Of a stretch of 64,000 nucleotides of DNA, positions 22,420-33,896 are shown piece after piece. Position 1 is the first letter of the stretch, and every line of letters begins with the position of its first letter. The stretch comes from Cyathus striatus. Its lineage: Eukaryota; Basidiomycota; Agaricomycetes; Agaricales; Nidulariaceae. Where the stretch lies: positions 62,001-126,000 of the forward strand of contig JAOVFP010000012.1 in the NCBI GenBank assembly GCA_025738555.1, written 5' to 3'. The notes beneath the pieces are model-generated. The model had not been told where the DNA came from. It saw only the letters and a program-made list of their open reading frames with translations, and did no database searches. Position numbers and translations under genes: made by a program.

Positions 22420-25400
22420 GCTGCAGTTAGTGATGTCAAAGTCCAGTTCAGTCCGGTTCTCAGACCTTTTTCTTCAAACCCAGAACTGGACTTTAGGTTT
22501 GGTTCAGCTGAATTCTCTGAACCATGAACTGAACCTAAGGTTCAGGTTCAGATAAGTCCGGTTCAGGTTCAATACATGTTCAAACCATGAACTGAACCTA
22601 ATTAGTATACCATTAAAAACAAGTCTTAGTTGTTTTGAATAGGAACTAATTAATGTATATGACAATATCAATAACAAGAAAAGCTCGCACAAGATTTATT
22701 CATGAATAAGATCACAAAGGAATATGAACACTATCATTACAACTCCTCTGGATCTGGCAGCTCCATCTCCACATCTACCTCCGTCTCCTCAGGAACCTCT
22801 TCATTGTTATTCAGCCCATCACCATACAACTCTGCAATCAGCGAATCAAGATGCCCAGCTGCTTGCTCAGAAGCAGAAATGTGCCCATTTCAATAGGCAC
22901 TTTTAAGAATTTGAAGAGCACCAAAGATTTCAGGTGTAAGGCGATTACGACGAGCGATGTCTGTGATACCACCACTACTGAATGCCCTTTCAGAAGGGGT
23001 AGCAGAGCCTTGGATCGCAAGGTAGTTGTGTGCCATGTGTTTGAGTGTAGGATACTTCCTGTCACTTTGATGCTAAAATAGCGGTGAGAATAGCAATGTA
23101 AAAATAATGAATCACTTACACCCCACCAACCAACAATGTCCACAAGTTCTTTCAGCTCTAGACCGGAAGATAAATATTGTTCTAATTCAGCACGAGGATT
23201 TGACAGTGCCATTTCTTCTTTCTGGAACGATTGTATGGCGTCAAGAAGATACGAGCTGCCATAAATACTGAATTTATCTCCTTTACTGGAGGACACAGTC
23301 TTTCGAGCTGGGATATATGAGTGAGTGACTTATAAGCCTTAAGTGAGTTACAGAAACGCACATTTGTTTGCTGAACCTGCACTAAAGTCTTCAGGAGGCT
23401 TGTAATATTCATCAAACTGCAGTATGTCAGTAAATATACCAATACGAATCTTAAAAATACTGCTTACAACAGCCTCAAGTCTTCGCATTCCTTCCTTGTA
23501 CTCTGAATTCTTCCAGTGACAATGGAAGTATATGTTCTTTATTTTTGGATCAAGAACTTGATAATGAAATAATAAGAGATCAAGTAACGAAATTAAAAGA
23601 AGATAGCATACCAAGACAGATAAAGTAGGCCGTAGAGGTATCCTCTACATGATGATACCACTTCTTAAGATTCTGAAGGCCTTGTTGTATTGCTGGTTTC
23701 ACATCAGTAAATTTAGGATGGGAAACCATGGACTCCCAGCGCTGTATAATATACTCAAGGCTGGGTATAATGCACCAGACAGTGGGTGAGTGCACTTTAG
23801 AGAATGTCTGCTGTAATTTAGCAGGTTCCTGGAGCTGATCTGATCAGTGACATTGTCTATTTGAATAGGATGACGTTGTTGAGCCACCACTGAATTATAA
23901 CTTACACGTAGTACTTCCTTCATGACATCAAGTCAGTTCCAGTCCCTCTTTGTGAGTTTGTAATCTGAATAGAGACGTTCCTTTGGAAGATTTGGAACTT
24001 CCTCACTTTCGTCAGCAAGAAGAACAAACTGATCTACACCCTAATACAATGTAAGAATGCATGTGCATAAAATTCTGTAATAAATAAATATGTACTTTTC
24101 TCAGGAGGGTGAAACATTCCAAGAACTTATAGAGTGATGCCCATCGTGTACGAATCCAAAGTAAAAGCTCTAGAGGATTGATATTGACTTGAGAGCATGT
24201 TGACTTGAAGTAAGCTTGGGCTTGAGGAGATTTATGAATCTGATAAGCCAATGTAATTAGAATGATGTAAATATTTACTATGGAATATACTCAACGTACC
24301 TGCTTCACTAAAGCCAGTGCTTTTCCAAGTGAGTCACCAGGATGGAAAGTGTAGTCATCATCGTCATCACCTTCCATGGCCACCTCACCCTTGCTTTTGG
24401 CCTCCACTGCACCCTCATCTTCATTTTCTGCCTCGAGATTGATTTCAACAAGTTCCTTGTCGAGTTCATCTAAATCAAGATCGCCTTTGTGACTTGACTT
24501 CTTCAGAGCTGCCTTGATCTTTTACTAAGATTGCTGGTAGAAGTGGAAGTGACTGTTTGAACAAAGTGCTTTGTGGAAAGGTGAATTGCATGCTCCATAC
24601 ATCTACACAACAATTAGACAATTAACTCATTAACTAAAATAGTAGTACTTACAAGATATCATGTTCTTTTGCGGTCCACTCGATGTCATTGAAAGTGAGA
24701 AGCTTCTTGAGCTCTCAGATTGTAGTCCTATTTACAGATGCTCCATTGCTTGTAATCCATCCAAGCTGTATATAAAACTTTTAGTGGGAGCTACAACTGA
24801 CAAATAAGATTAACATACCTTTCCATGAAGGTTATAACGGTTTATTGTGTGCAAAAGAACACCAGCAATGTTTACACCATTGTGGCGACCCTGAACAGTT
24901 TCAAAGGCAAGCTGTTCATCTCGAAGCTCCCAATCATTTGGTTGGTCCAGCGGTGAGTAGATGTAGTGTCCAGTAATTGATATGTGGGGATCACCACTTG
25001 CAGAAGTCCATAAGTCGAATGTGAGTGAAGTCTTGCTAGGAATGCTATTCACAATATCTTTAACAATATCCATAGCAATAGACTCTCGCCTTAATATCTT
25101 GGCTTGCAATGTATTACGATGGGGAATGTCACTTTCAGAGACAGAGGGGCGACAGTAGCGAATGAGACATTGAAAGCTGCCTCTATCGATCAATTGAAAG
25201 GCCTACAGCAAACAAATAAGTAACTAAATTAGAGAATTCATAATATGTTAACATACTTCATCTTCACATACAATCATTTCAATGATATGATCAAATAAAC
25301 TGCTTCTTGAGAAGGCAGGGGGCTTGGGGGCTCGTATTACTGAAGAGTCAAGTGTCCCTTGTTGCATACTACTGTGCACAATTAAGAATGAGTCTGATAA

Positions 25401-27210
25401 TATAGTTAGATAGCTTACCTTTCACTTGCTACTGAAGTAGCTTTTGATAGGGCATGAGCATTGGGCTCTATACCAAACTTCTTGCAAAGCTCGATATACG
25501 TATCAGCATGTCATCTACAGTTAATATATGGTGTTAGAGAATAGAAACCCTATAAAAAGAAGGACACACCTTGCAATATGTGTATGTAGAGTACTAGTGC
25601 TTCCAGTAAGGAAGCACTTTGGGTTATTTGGGGTTTTTTCACTACAAGACTCGTTAAGACAAAATCAAATGTATTACACAAAGTAAAACTCACAGACACA
25701 ACATACACCAATGGCCATCATTAATTTTATTGGTGTTCAGATTTCTGTATGTTTTATCACAGCAAAATATCAACCAAATATCGGCTGTTAAGTCCTCCTT
25801 ATGACGAGGAAGGCCTTCCTAATAGACAAAAAACTTCAGTAGTTAGCAGATAAAACAAAAATTAACTTCATACCGCATTGTCGTTGTCACCCATTTCCTT
25901 CAACTTCTCATATGTAAGATCTGAGTTGTCTGGCTCACTCAGTTCCTTCTCCGTGTCCTGCTCAGAATCGGATGCATCACCACTATCGGTGTCAACGACC
26001 ACAGACAACTTCTTGGGAGGCTGATGCGATGACTTCGGGCTTCCAGAAGCAGGGCACTTCTTCCGTGGCTTTCTCATGCTCATTTCAGACTCCTTGGCTT
26101 CAAGAACACGCTGAGAAGGCTTCGATTTACGTGTAGATGTATGTAGTTTGGTAGTCAGAGCCTTTCCCTTCGATTTTGAAGCTTCAGTCATGGAGCCTTC
26201 AGAGGCTGAAGGTGAGGCAATTGCCATGGGGAGGTCATCATCCTTGTCAAAGAAGAACTCGATCTCAGATGCATCCTTCAACATCCCATTGGCATTTACA
26301 GCACATCCAGCATCAGAGACACTCAAAGAACTGGGAACTGAGTTGTTGACGGAGTGGGGAGCCAATTTGTTGGAAGAGCAAGACATAGTAGTAATAGAAA
26401 CAACTGTAGTTTTATATTAGTACTGGAACAATAAGTACAAGGAAAGTGACATACTGTGTATCGTTTGAGATGTATGTAGCAGTGTAAGTTCGTAACTTGC
26501 ATTGTGGGTTCAAACGAGCTTGAGGGTGCACATTATATACATTTCAGAATGTATACCTGACTCATAAAGCTGTGCATGATCCAGTGTATGATGGCTGATA
26601 GACTAGTAAGCACAAAGTAAGCATAGTGCCAGAATGAATGAGGAATAACTTTAAGTACGAGTTGCCGTTGCATAGATCAAGAACTCCCTGTGCAAATGAG
26701 CTGCCGAGGTGGTATATCCTTCTGCAAGAGTTGCCATCTGATCGAACCATCGCAAATGTCGGGAGGGTGTCGGGAGGGTCATCCATCTGTAAGAGTTGCC
26801 AGTGTGCCAATGGATCAAAGTCGGGATCAAGAAGTACCAATGAACTCCAGAGTCTCATTCAGGAATTGGCACGTTGTATGCTGTGCAGTGAGATCGAGTT
26901 ACATGATACATCTGAAGGTGCTGCCAAATAAATCAATATTTGTAACACTTTACTAAGGCCTTTACATTGTATTACTGAGTATTTACAATGCTTTACACTA
27001 ATAATCCTATCGCAAAGAGCAAAAATCAGTCATTCTCAGCTCACATTTGAACAGGTTCGCAGATTTCTGAGATTAGAAGAACCGAAAACCGAACTTAGGG
27101 TTTGGTTCTACTGAAATCGCTGAATGTTGAACTGAACATCTGTTCAGTTCTGCAGTGGTTCAAGTTCGAACCAAAGTTCAGAACTGAACATTGACATCAC
27201 TAGCTGCAGT
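22420..27210 (-). mobile_element. hAT DNA transposon with 8-bp duplication
   Basis: The element proper is 22428-27202 (4,775 bp). The 8-bp target copy GCTGCAGT stands at 22420-22427 and 27203-27210. Ends are TAGTGATGTCAA on both sides in inverted orientation, followed by imperfect inverted sequence rich in GGTTCAGTTC words (22440-22600 and 27060-27190), the sort of subterminal repeats that hAT transposases bind. It carries a multi-exon transposase gene on the minus strand. It lies in copia gag, which is continuous when the element is removed. Confidence 0.95.
22737..26386 (-). pseudogene. hAT family transposase, decayed
   Basis: Minus strand, many short introns. The N-terminus (26386-25868) is Ser/Lys-rich with basic clusters and an acidic stretch. 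A C...C...H...H BED-type finger lies around 25590-25720. The RNase H-like core shows 'LTFDLWTSASGDPHISITGHYI' with the catalytic Asp, and a later conserved Arg-Asp-Trp-Asn. The dimerisation region near 22900-23150 includes 'DIVGWW' and 'GSATPSERAFS'-like sequence. TGA codons at 22890, 23933 and 24715 occupy arginine positions. Apart from these the gene is well kept, so inactivation is recent. It would cut and paste the element. Confidence 0.85.
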
Positions 27211-27459
27211 GTATCCTTCAGTGTTGATGATCAGTGAGGTGACTGTGGGGCTAGGCACATCAGTTGTGTCTTCTTGTGAAGCACTGGTTGAGGTCTTCCC
27301 CTTTGGGTTAGACATAGCCACCAGGACTGTTGGTATTGCAGTGAGCCAATTTGGGTTGATGGCCTCATAACACTTCTCCCTCTGAAGCTTTGCAATGAGT
27401 TTGGTTTTCCATAGTTGGAAATTTTCAACCCCTGTGAGCTTTAGGCTGTCCAATGACAT
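27211..27459 (-). pseudogene. Ty1/copia gag N-terminus
   Basis: Minus strand, starting MSLDSLKLTGVENFQLWKTK, the classic copia gag opening ('L.G.ENF..WK.K....L'). It runs to the hAT duplication at 27210 and continues beyond the element at 22419. The ATG at 27459 lies about 100 nt downstream of the primer site. Confidence 0.9.
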
Positions 27460-27562
27460 TGTAGAATGTTGGAGTGGGGAGAGGATTAATCATGAGTAGG
27501 GGTCCTAGGCATGTAAGATCTTAATGGATCTGATGTCAGTTCTTGAGTGGGGGTATTACACC

Positions 27563-27579
27563 ATGGGGCCCATAACCAG
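27563..27579 (-). other. Primer binding site of the copia element
   Basis: On the minus strand, one base after the proposed LTR end, the sequence TGGTTATGGGCCCCATG begins with the TGG expected opposite a tRNA 3' CCA. Which tRNA is used cannot be told by eye; a tRNA-Met or half-tRNA as in other copia elements is possible. Confidence 0.55.
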
Positions 27580-27580
27580 T

Positions 27581-27815
27581 GAGAAACCGAGATCTAGATG
27601 GACACCAGTAAGTGTCTCAGTTAGAGTGTAACAGACTCGATATATTAACTAACCTAGATGGACACCAGTAAGTGTCTGTAGTACATCAGTACATAGTTAA
27701 TATAGAGTAGAATAAAGAGTTGCTCACCTCAGTCAGAGTGTAATGGACTGAGGTGTGTGGATGAGAAGATTGAAAAGATAAGGGGATGTAAATGATTATG
27801 TAAATATAGGGCTGC
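27581..27815 (-). repeat. Proposed 5' LTR of the copia element
   Basis: On the minus strand the block begins near TGTGCAGCCC and ends TTTCTCA next to the primer site. A 24-bp segment beginning CTAGATGGACACC is present twice inside it, at 27595 and 27654. The outer limit is a guess because the partner LTR is absent. Confidence 0.45.
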
Positions 27816-28612
27816 ACACTGTAGCCGTATATATGGTATATGGTACAGATTATGATGCCTGCCATACCATACTGTACCCAATTTTCAAGTGGAGTGATAC
27901 AGATGGTGTATGGTATGGTTCCAGCTACATACGGCCATAAATCTACAGCCAAAATGGTTGGTAAAATCAAGACAGCACACTGCACAACAGTGAAGTTGGG
28001 AAGTTGTGATGAAACACTGACAGTAAGAGTGCACTGGGAAGTTCTGCAGCAAGACTTAGTCAGCAAGAACTTCCCATGGGCCACAACTGAAGTGCACTGG
28101 GGAAGCTCTACAGCAAGACCTAGTCAGCAAGAATTTCCCACCTGCAACATGGGAAGTTCCTAGGGGGGCCTCAGGGGTAATTAAAGTGTCAAAACAGATG
28201 GCCTTTAGGGCCTTTACTAAGCAAGAAATCTGCTGCCTGAGGTGGTAAGCAACTGTTCAAACATTCAGATAACATTCCAATCTGATGGCAATGATATTCA
28301 GATGAGAATGTAGATAAAATCCTGACTCAAACACATTTTGTCCTGGTGCCAACATGTTCCTGAGGTAAGTTGTAGAAAAAGCAGTGGACCAACCTGGACC
28401 AACTGATTTCACACCAACAATGTTTACAGCATTATTACGTACTTATGTAAGTTCAAGTTCAAGTTGCATTGCACAAATTACAGCTTTGTTACAGCTGACC
28501 CGCCTCCCTTTTTCTGGAATCCTTAAATCTGTTAATGTATGGTTGGTTACCCATACAGGCTGCACAACAATAGGCTACACTACATGGCAACACTCAAGTC
28601 CCAGGCTCTCCC
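27816..28612. other. Transposon/gene border with short repeats, no gene
   Basis: CCATACCATAC at 27862-27872 faces its inverse at 27908-27918, inside an AT-rich zone with further weak inverted similarity (27820-27955). From 28029 a unit of 63 bp beginning GTGCACTGGG is repeated once at 28092. No protein frame is convincing. The right part contains the 3' flank of the PRP24-type gene that ends at 28613. Confidence 0.5.
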
Positions 28613-31600
28613 TCAAGCACCCAGCATCTTGCGGAAGTCATCTTGACCTTTCCCTTGTTGCGGAGCCTTGGATGCAGCAGAAACGTCATTTGGTGCGCTT
28701 GCGTTCGAAACTGAGCCAGCTCCAATGGCAGCTCTCGTATGACCAAGTCCCGCCCTTGGTCGAGACGCTACAGCGCGTCTAGGAACAAAGAGCCCACCGC
28801 TCGTCGGAGGTGCTGCCGTTTTACGCGATGTAGTTTCTTCTGTCACCTCCAGAGTATGACCATTAAAAGTAATTGGCTCAGACCGTAAGACCAGTTTTCC
28901 CGCTTCCTGTGAGAAGCTATCAGTTCGAGGCTCAGAGCAACTAACATCGTACATACTACTGCATTCTCCAACTCTACAACAGCTTCACATCTGTCCATAA
29001 ATACTTCCACTCGTTTGACTCGGGCAATCTTCTCAAGCATTTGTTGCAGAAGTCCTTCTTGGGTATCTGGAGGCAATTTGCGGATGCGCACAGAACGTAC
29101 GCGTGTTTCTGCCTGGCGACTTAGACCCAGTTCCGAACTAAGATAACCATTGGACGAAAGTTGTGTTTGACTAGGTGGGTACGTACTGATGTTTGCTTCT
29201 CACTCGAGGATCTGCAAGTGTCACAGCAATCCTGCGCTTTTTGAGTTCATGATTGTTTGCAGCGAGTGCCGCTTGTGCATCTTGCTGTAACCTCTGTTAG
29301 TAAACGAAATGCAACAGGAGTATGACAATATCCAGCGCACCCCTTCTTCAAATTCAACAAACGCATAACCTTTAGAATGCCCGGCCTCATCTGTAGCCAT
29401 CCTCACTTCCCTCAGCTTTCCGTACTGTATAGACATGGGTGAGTTCAATAAGTGGAACATAAAAAAAGAGCAATTACGAACTGTTGTGAAAACTTTCTCT
29501 AAATCTTCCTTTGTGGTGAACTTACTCAAGCCTGCCACATATACCTCTCTTTCATTAGCATCGCGATCCGTACGTTCTTTTCTGCGTTCGGGATCAGAAA
29601 CATAAACGTTCAACGTGACCTTAGGCTCTAATTCACGACCATGTAACTCGAGAGCGCGTTGAGCGGAGTCCTTTAGTTTTTTAAGAACCGACATTTATGC
29701 CACAGCATAGAGAATAAATGACATACCGTGGAAGTGAACTGCACATAACAGAACCTACGCGTACTCTTAAACTTCTTACTGGGCCAGCGCGTTTCGAAAA
29801 TGGTACCATACTGGAGGTGCGTGAATCAGCAAAATATCTTATCAGTTTACAAGCACACTAAACCTTTCCGAACAGGTTTCTCATAAACGTATCATCCGAA
29901 AACTCGGGGAAATTGGTAACATAAAGCGTCGATTTCCATGCCATGTGGACAGAGATTTCTTGATCACGGATACGTTTCTTGTCCTTTGTAAGTGCTACAG
30001 GTATGTCGTCCTACGAGAAGATTATTGGCGTGCAAATAAAAAATAAAAACAAACAAACTCTATTGAAGAACTCGACAGTAGCCACCACAGTGTTTGGTAA
30101 ATGTGTAATTTTCACTTCGCGTATTTTGCCGCACTGTAAAATCATTAGTAAGGTCAGATATTTGAATTACAAGTGAATTTATCACATCTTTAAATAAGCC
30201 TTTGAGATCATCCTCTGTAGTACTTTCAGGCAAGTCAGCGACGAAGATGGTTGTATTTTCGCGATCACTGTGGGCAATTCACAATTCTTTGAGAAACGGC
30301 CGGGTAAAATTTAGTATTACTAACCGCTTTAATGGAGGAGGCTTTTGATCTACCGTGTCCAAGATCAACATTGCACGTAACTTTTCGAAAGAAATCACCC
30401 ACCAACTCGCGCCCTTTTGTGGGTCTCGGTAGTAGACAGCTCATCCCCTATGCTTCGTTTCTTCCCACGTTCAGAAGCTGGAGCTTGCAAATTAATATCG
30501 ACATCCATAGAAGCTTCCAGACCTGGGACAAGAGCACTAGGTATTGGTGCTTCGGTAACAGGTACGTTGGCTTGCACCTCAGCGGCCATCTGCATTGCCT
30601 GGTAAGCAGCCCTTTCGGCATCCTAGAGACGTATTAAAACTTGAACCCTACCCCAACCCTCGATTAAACTAACCTTCGCCCTCTTTAAATTGAGTTGAGT
30701 CTGTGCCTTCCCAACTTTATCTAAACAGGTTTGTATCTGCTCCACGCTTCCATGCAAATGCTCAAATGAGATCCATGCTTCCCATATAGCTTCCGGCCAA
30801 TCGATTTGTTTCATATGTACTTCATTGAATACACTACGTGCATCGTCGTATCGTGCATTCTTGCTACATGTGCTGTTAGATTCGCAAAAACCTAGAACCC
30901 TGATGACATACATGAGAGCGTCTGTGAATGAAGTCCAGACGAGATAACTAGATCGATATTTCTTTGACGAGTCTTGCCATACCACAAACACATTATCAAC
31001 AAGCTCCGCCTCTTGGTACTGTAAATGAGCATTAGTCAGGATAAGAAATCAAAATTAATCCGAAGACCAACGATTTCGGCGATATATCGTTCCAAACGCA
31101 GTTTTGCATCCCCAGCCTTGGATGCTGCTCGAATCAGCTTAACATCATTGATTACTGAGAGACAAACACACCTTGATGGACCATCTCGATCCCACTTTCC
31201 AACACGCCAATAAGGGTAGCAAGGCCATCTTCGTCAGCAGTCCCAGCCTCGATCTTCCGCTTCTCATATCCTGCACGCGCAAGAACAATAGGAACAATCT
31301 GCTCCACGTCTGACTGTAGAAGATTCGTAGCAAATGCCCGAGAGTAAATATCTAGAATGCGCCGTTAATGTTGTATAATATTGGATGTAATAACAAACAC
31401 CTGCTACTGTCTCCCTTTCTTCCATTGGTTCATCATCGCCGTCAGGTGATGAAATTTGTTCCTATCCCGATATGAGTTAACGCATGTATCTTCTGAGCGA
31501 TAGCATACCAAGAACCGTATATATCTTGCCCACACTTCTCCTGAGCCAGGAACACTCCTCACCGCCCTTCTGTAGGCGGCAAGTTCCACTTCACGTCCTG

Positions 31601-32801
31601 CATCAAATATTCTCTGCCCGCTAACGTAAGTCTTTATAATCCCGATATCCAGTAGGCGCATACCAAAGAATCCATATAGCCAACCCAGAACATCCTTAGC
31701 ACTTCCTCGGCATTGGCCTCCCCACCCCAGCGTCTCCTCGCAGCCTCCGCAATTGCACGTTCAAACAGAAATTTTATGACAAAAAGGTCTGGATACCTTA
31801 TTCTTCGTTCAGACGCAATATACTGTGCATAGCTTTCCAGGGCATAACCAGATTCTTTAAGTGTGGCCTCATTACGTTCGCGACGCTCAAAAGCTTTTGT
31901 GCCTCGGGACCGAATTTTGGATGCAGCTACCATGAGGTTTTCGTAATCACCAGGGGGTCGGTAATTAGTAGTGAAGGATGAATAACTTTGAGAAGTTTCA
32001 TCAGAATCTGTTCACACGATGAGCATGCGATAGCGAATGAAATTACACCAATATACTTAAGTGGGGTTGTTCCAGACGCTTAAGATGCATGACTTGTATA
32101 CCATCAAAGAGGTCTTGCCTGTACGAACATTATAAATAGACCAGTCTTGCATGGATACAAAGTATACCTTTCGGGTGCAGGTGTAGATTGGAGCCTTTCT
32201 ACTTCCCAGTCTCGTCGAGCATCCCATAGTAAGTGACTCTTCGAGAATAAGTGAGATATACACCACGAGATGGTCGAGTGTTGCATACCTTCATCAAATG
32301 GCCAATTCCTTTCTCAACAACGCGTTCAATAGCCAGTCGCGTCCATTCGGTGGAGAATACATTTCCAAGCTCTTCTGGTATTGGCGTTGGTTCTTCACCG
32401 TGATACTCCGCGTGTTTGTTGATGAGAAATTGTACATGCTTTAATAGAATTGGAATAGCTAAGGTCACAACGGGCGTCGGCATCGTCAAAATGGTGATGA
32501 TACGATACTCACATAGGTAATCATTCTCTGCCCTTTCGTATAATCTCACAAGCTCTTCAACACCTTCTTTTGTGCTTAAATTGACCGCAGCCTCTTTCGC
32601 TTCTATGAGAGGTAACCACACTTCTTCGCCAACGGCAAGAAATTCAGGTACCATCTCCAATGCAGACTGCAGCTCTGCTTCCATCCCGTCTAATGACTGC
32701 GCAAGACGAATGTGCTCGATATGAAGGTTGACATCGTAAGGATTTTGTTCTATCTTCGCCAAACTATCGGCAAAGGCGTTGAGAGACTCGTTGGACATCA
32801 C
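28613..32801 (-). CDS. PRP24: PRP24/SART3-type U4/U6 snRNP recycling factor
   Basis: Minus strand, 12 or more exons with introns of 44-58 nt. I placed exons at 32801-32513, 32458-32289, 32238-32168, 32118-32057, 32007-31664, 31613-31509, 31461-31401, 31351-31172, 31127-31072, 31018-30912 and 30863-30674, all phase-consistent. The N-terminal half consists of HAT helical repeats ('LRMFWVGYMDSL', 'EVWARYIRFL', 'EAIWEAWISFEHLHG'). Then come four RRM RNA-binding domains: 'TTIFVADLP', 'STLYVTNFP', 'REVYVAGLSKF' with 'GHSKGYAFVEFE', and 'SVRIRKLPPDT'. The C-terminus ends DDFRKMLGA, the Lsm-binding peptide. The family reanneals U4 and U6 snRNAs after splicing in the nucleus. HAT repeats plus four RRMs and the tail combine features of yeast Prp24 and human SART3. 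Confidence 0.93.
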
Positions 32802-33896
32802 GCAGGGAGTGATGCAGGGAGCAGTAAGAATAGGTTGCAGCGAAATAAGAGTGTAGGACAGCAGGTACTTGTAATCAGTGCAGTAATACAGCAGAGTCGT
32901 TACTTGTTAGGAATGGTGTACTGTACACTGGTAAGTATACATCGCAAGTACATATGCAGTGTAGGTCGGTTAGTACGTCTCACTTTGTTAGCCATCAGCG
33001 ACGTCGCCAAATAAGTTACATCGGCCCGGTGAATGACACATTCTTGCTTTGGTCTTGCTTACAGCATATGTCTATTACTTAATATTTACATAGGCGTATT
33101 TAGGCTTGCACGGTAGATTGGTGCGCAGGTTCGTTGCCTTAATGTTGTCTGCTGCACTTGCTGTACTTATGCTTATCATTGTAAAGTTCCAAGTTAAGTA
33201 CTTGGATTCTGAAGTTAGTAGTTCCAAATTACAGATTTCATGCACATACTCAGTCATAGCCAACTGTAACCTCTTTGTTCCCTGGTCTCATCCAATAAGA
33301 TCCACGGGTCCTCAAGATACTGCTTTTTACTAATAAGTCTGTGCAGGAGGTTTGTGAGCCGGCGGCACTATCACGATGCCGGGCTGATGCACTCTTGTAC
33401 TTGGACACAGCCACCTCCATTCCTATAGTCTGTGAGCCTCATGCGCACAACTGTCAACAATTGTAGATGCCCATTTCCGTACGACTTCTGCTGTCAGCTA
33501 GTGAGTCTATTCTTTTGTTGCCCTCTTCCTTTGCCCTCCTTGTCGAGCTCAATGTACCCAGAACTGTGTTCTCTTTTCTTTTTATCCACATTCTTTGTAT
33601 CGTTAAATGGAAATGTACTGCTATCTGCCATTCGGATCGTCATTTCCACTTCGTTTTGTCTTGGTCGCTGAACCACCCAAGCACAGCAACTCGACCTTTG
33701 TCAAATAAATCTCTCCGATCCTGTTTCCCCGACTACTCGGCTCCATCTCCATTCTGTTCGAACCTCCCCTATCCCAATTATCTCTCTCACTTCAGTATTA
33801 GCGATGTCATGGACATGGCCGATGCTATATATTCAGCACTTTCTCCTTTTCTCTTCTTATGCGTGCGAGGTAACTTTCTCCCGCCTTCCACTTACC
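32802..33896. other. Intergenic region, no gene seen
   Basis: Holds the promoter of the minus-strand PRP24-type gene on its left and, from about 33460, a CT-rich stretch typical of the region before fungal transcription starts, leading to the F-box gene. Hydrophobic frames in 33432-33960 reflect this pyrimidine-rich leader. GTAC-containing words recur at 32930-33000. Confidence 0.5.

Larger units (their letters stand above)
17794..27815 (-). mobile_element. Ty1/copia retrotransposon, broken by several insertions
   Basis: Minus strand, from right to left: proposed 5' LTR (27581-27815), primer site, gag N-terminus (27459-27211), hAT insertion, rest of gag (22419 to about 21740), protease, small hAT-type insertion, rest of protease, integrase, and reverse transcriptase to 17794. 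There the LTR of another element cuts it. Integrase before RT is the Ty1/copia order. Removing both hAT-type elements with one copy of each 8-bp duplication rejoins the reading direction on both sides. The 3' part of RT, RNase H and the 3' LTR are missing. Confidence 0.9.

Noticed and set aside
33760..33780. GTTCGAACCTCC resembling a tRNA B box
   Set aside because: No A box, acceptor stem or cloverleaf could be drawn around it on either strand.
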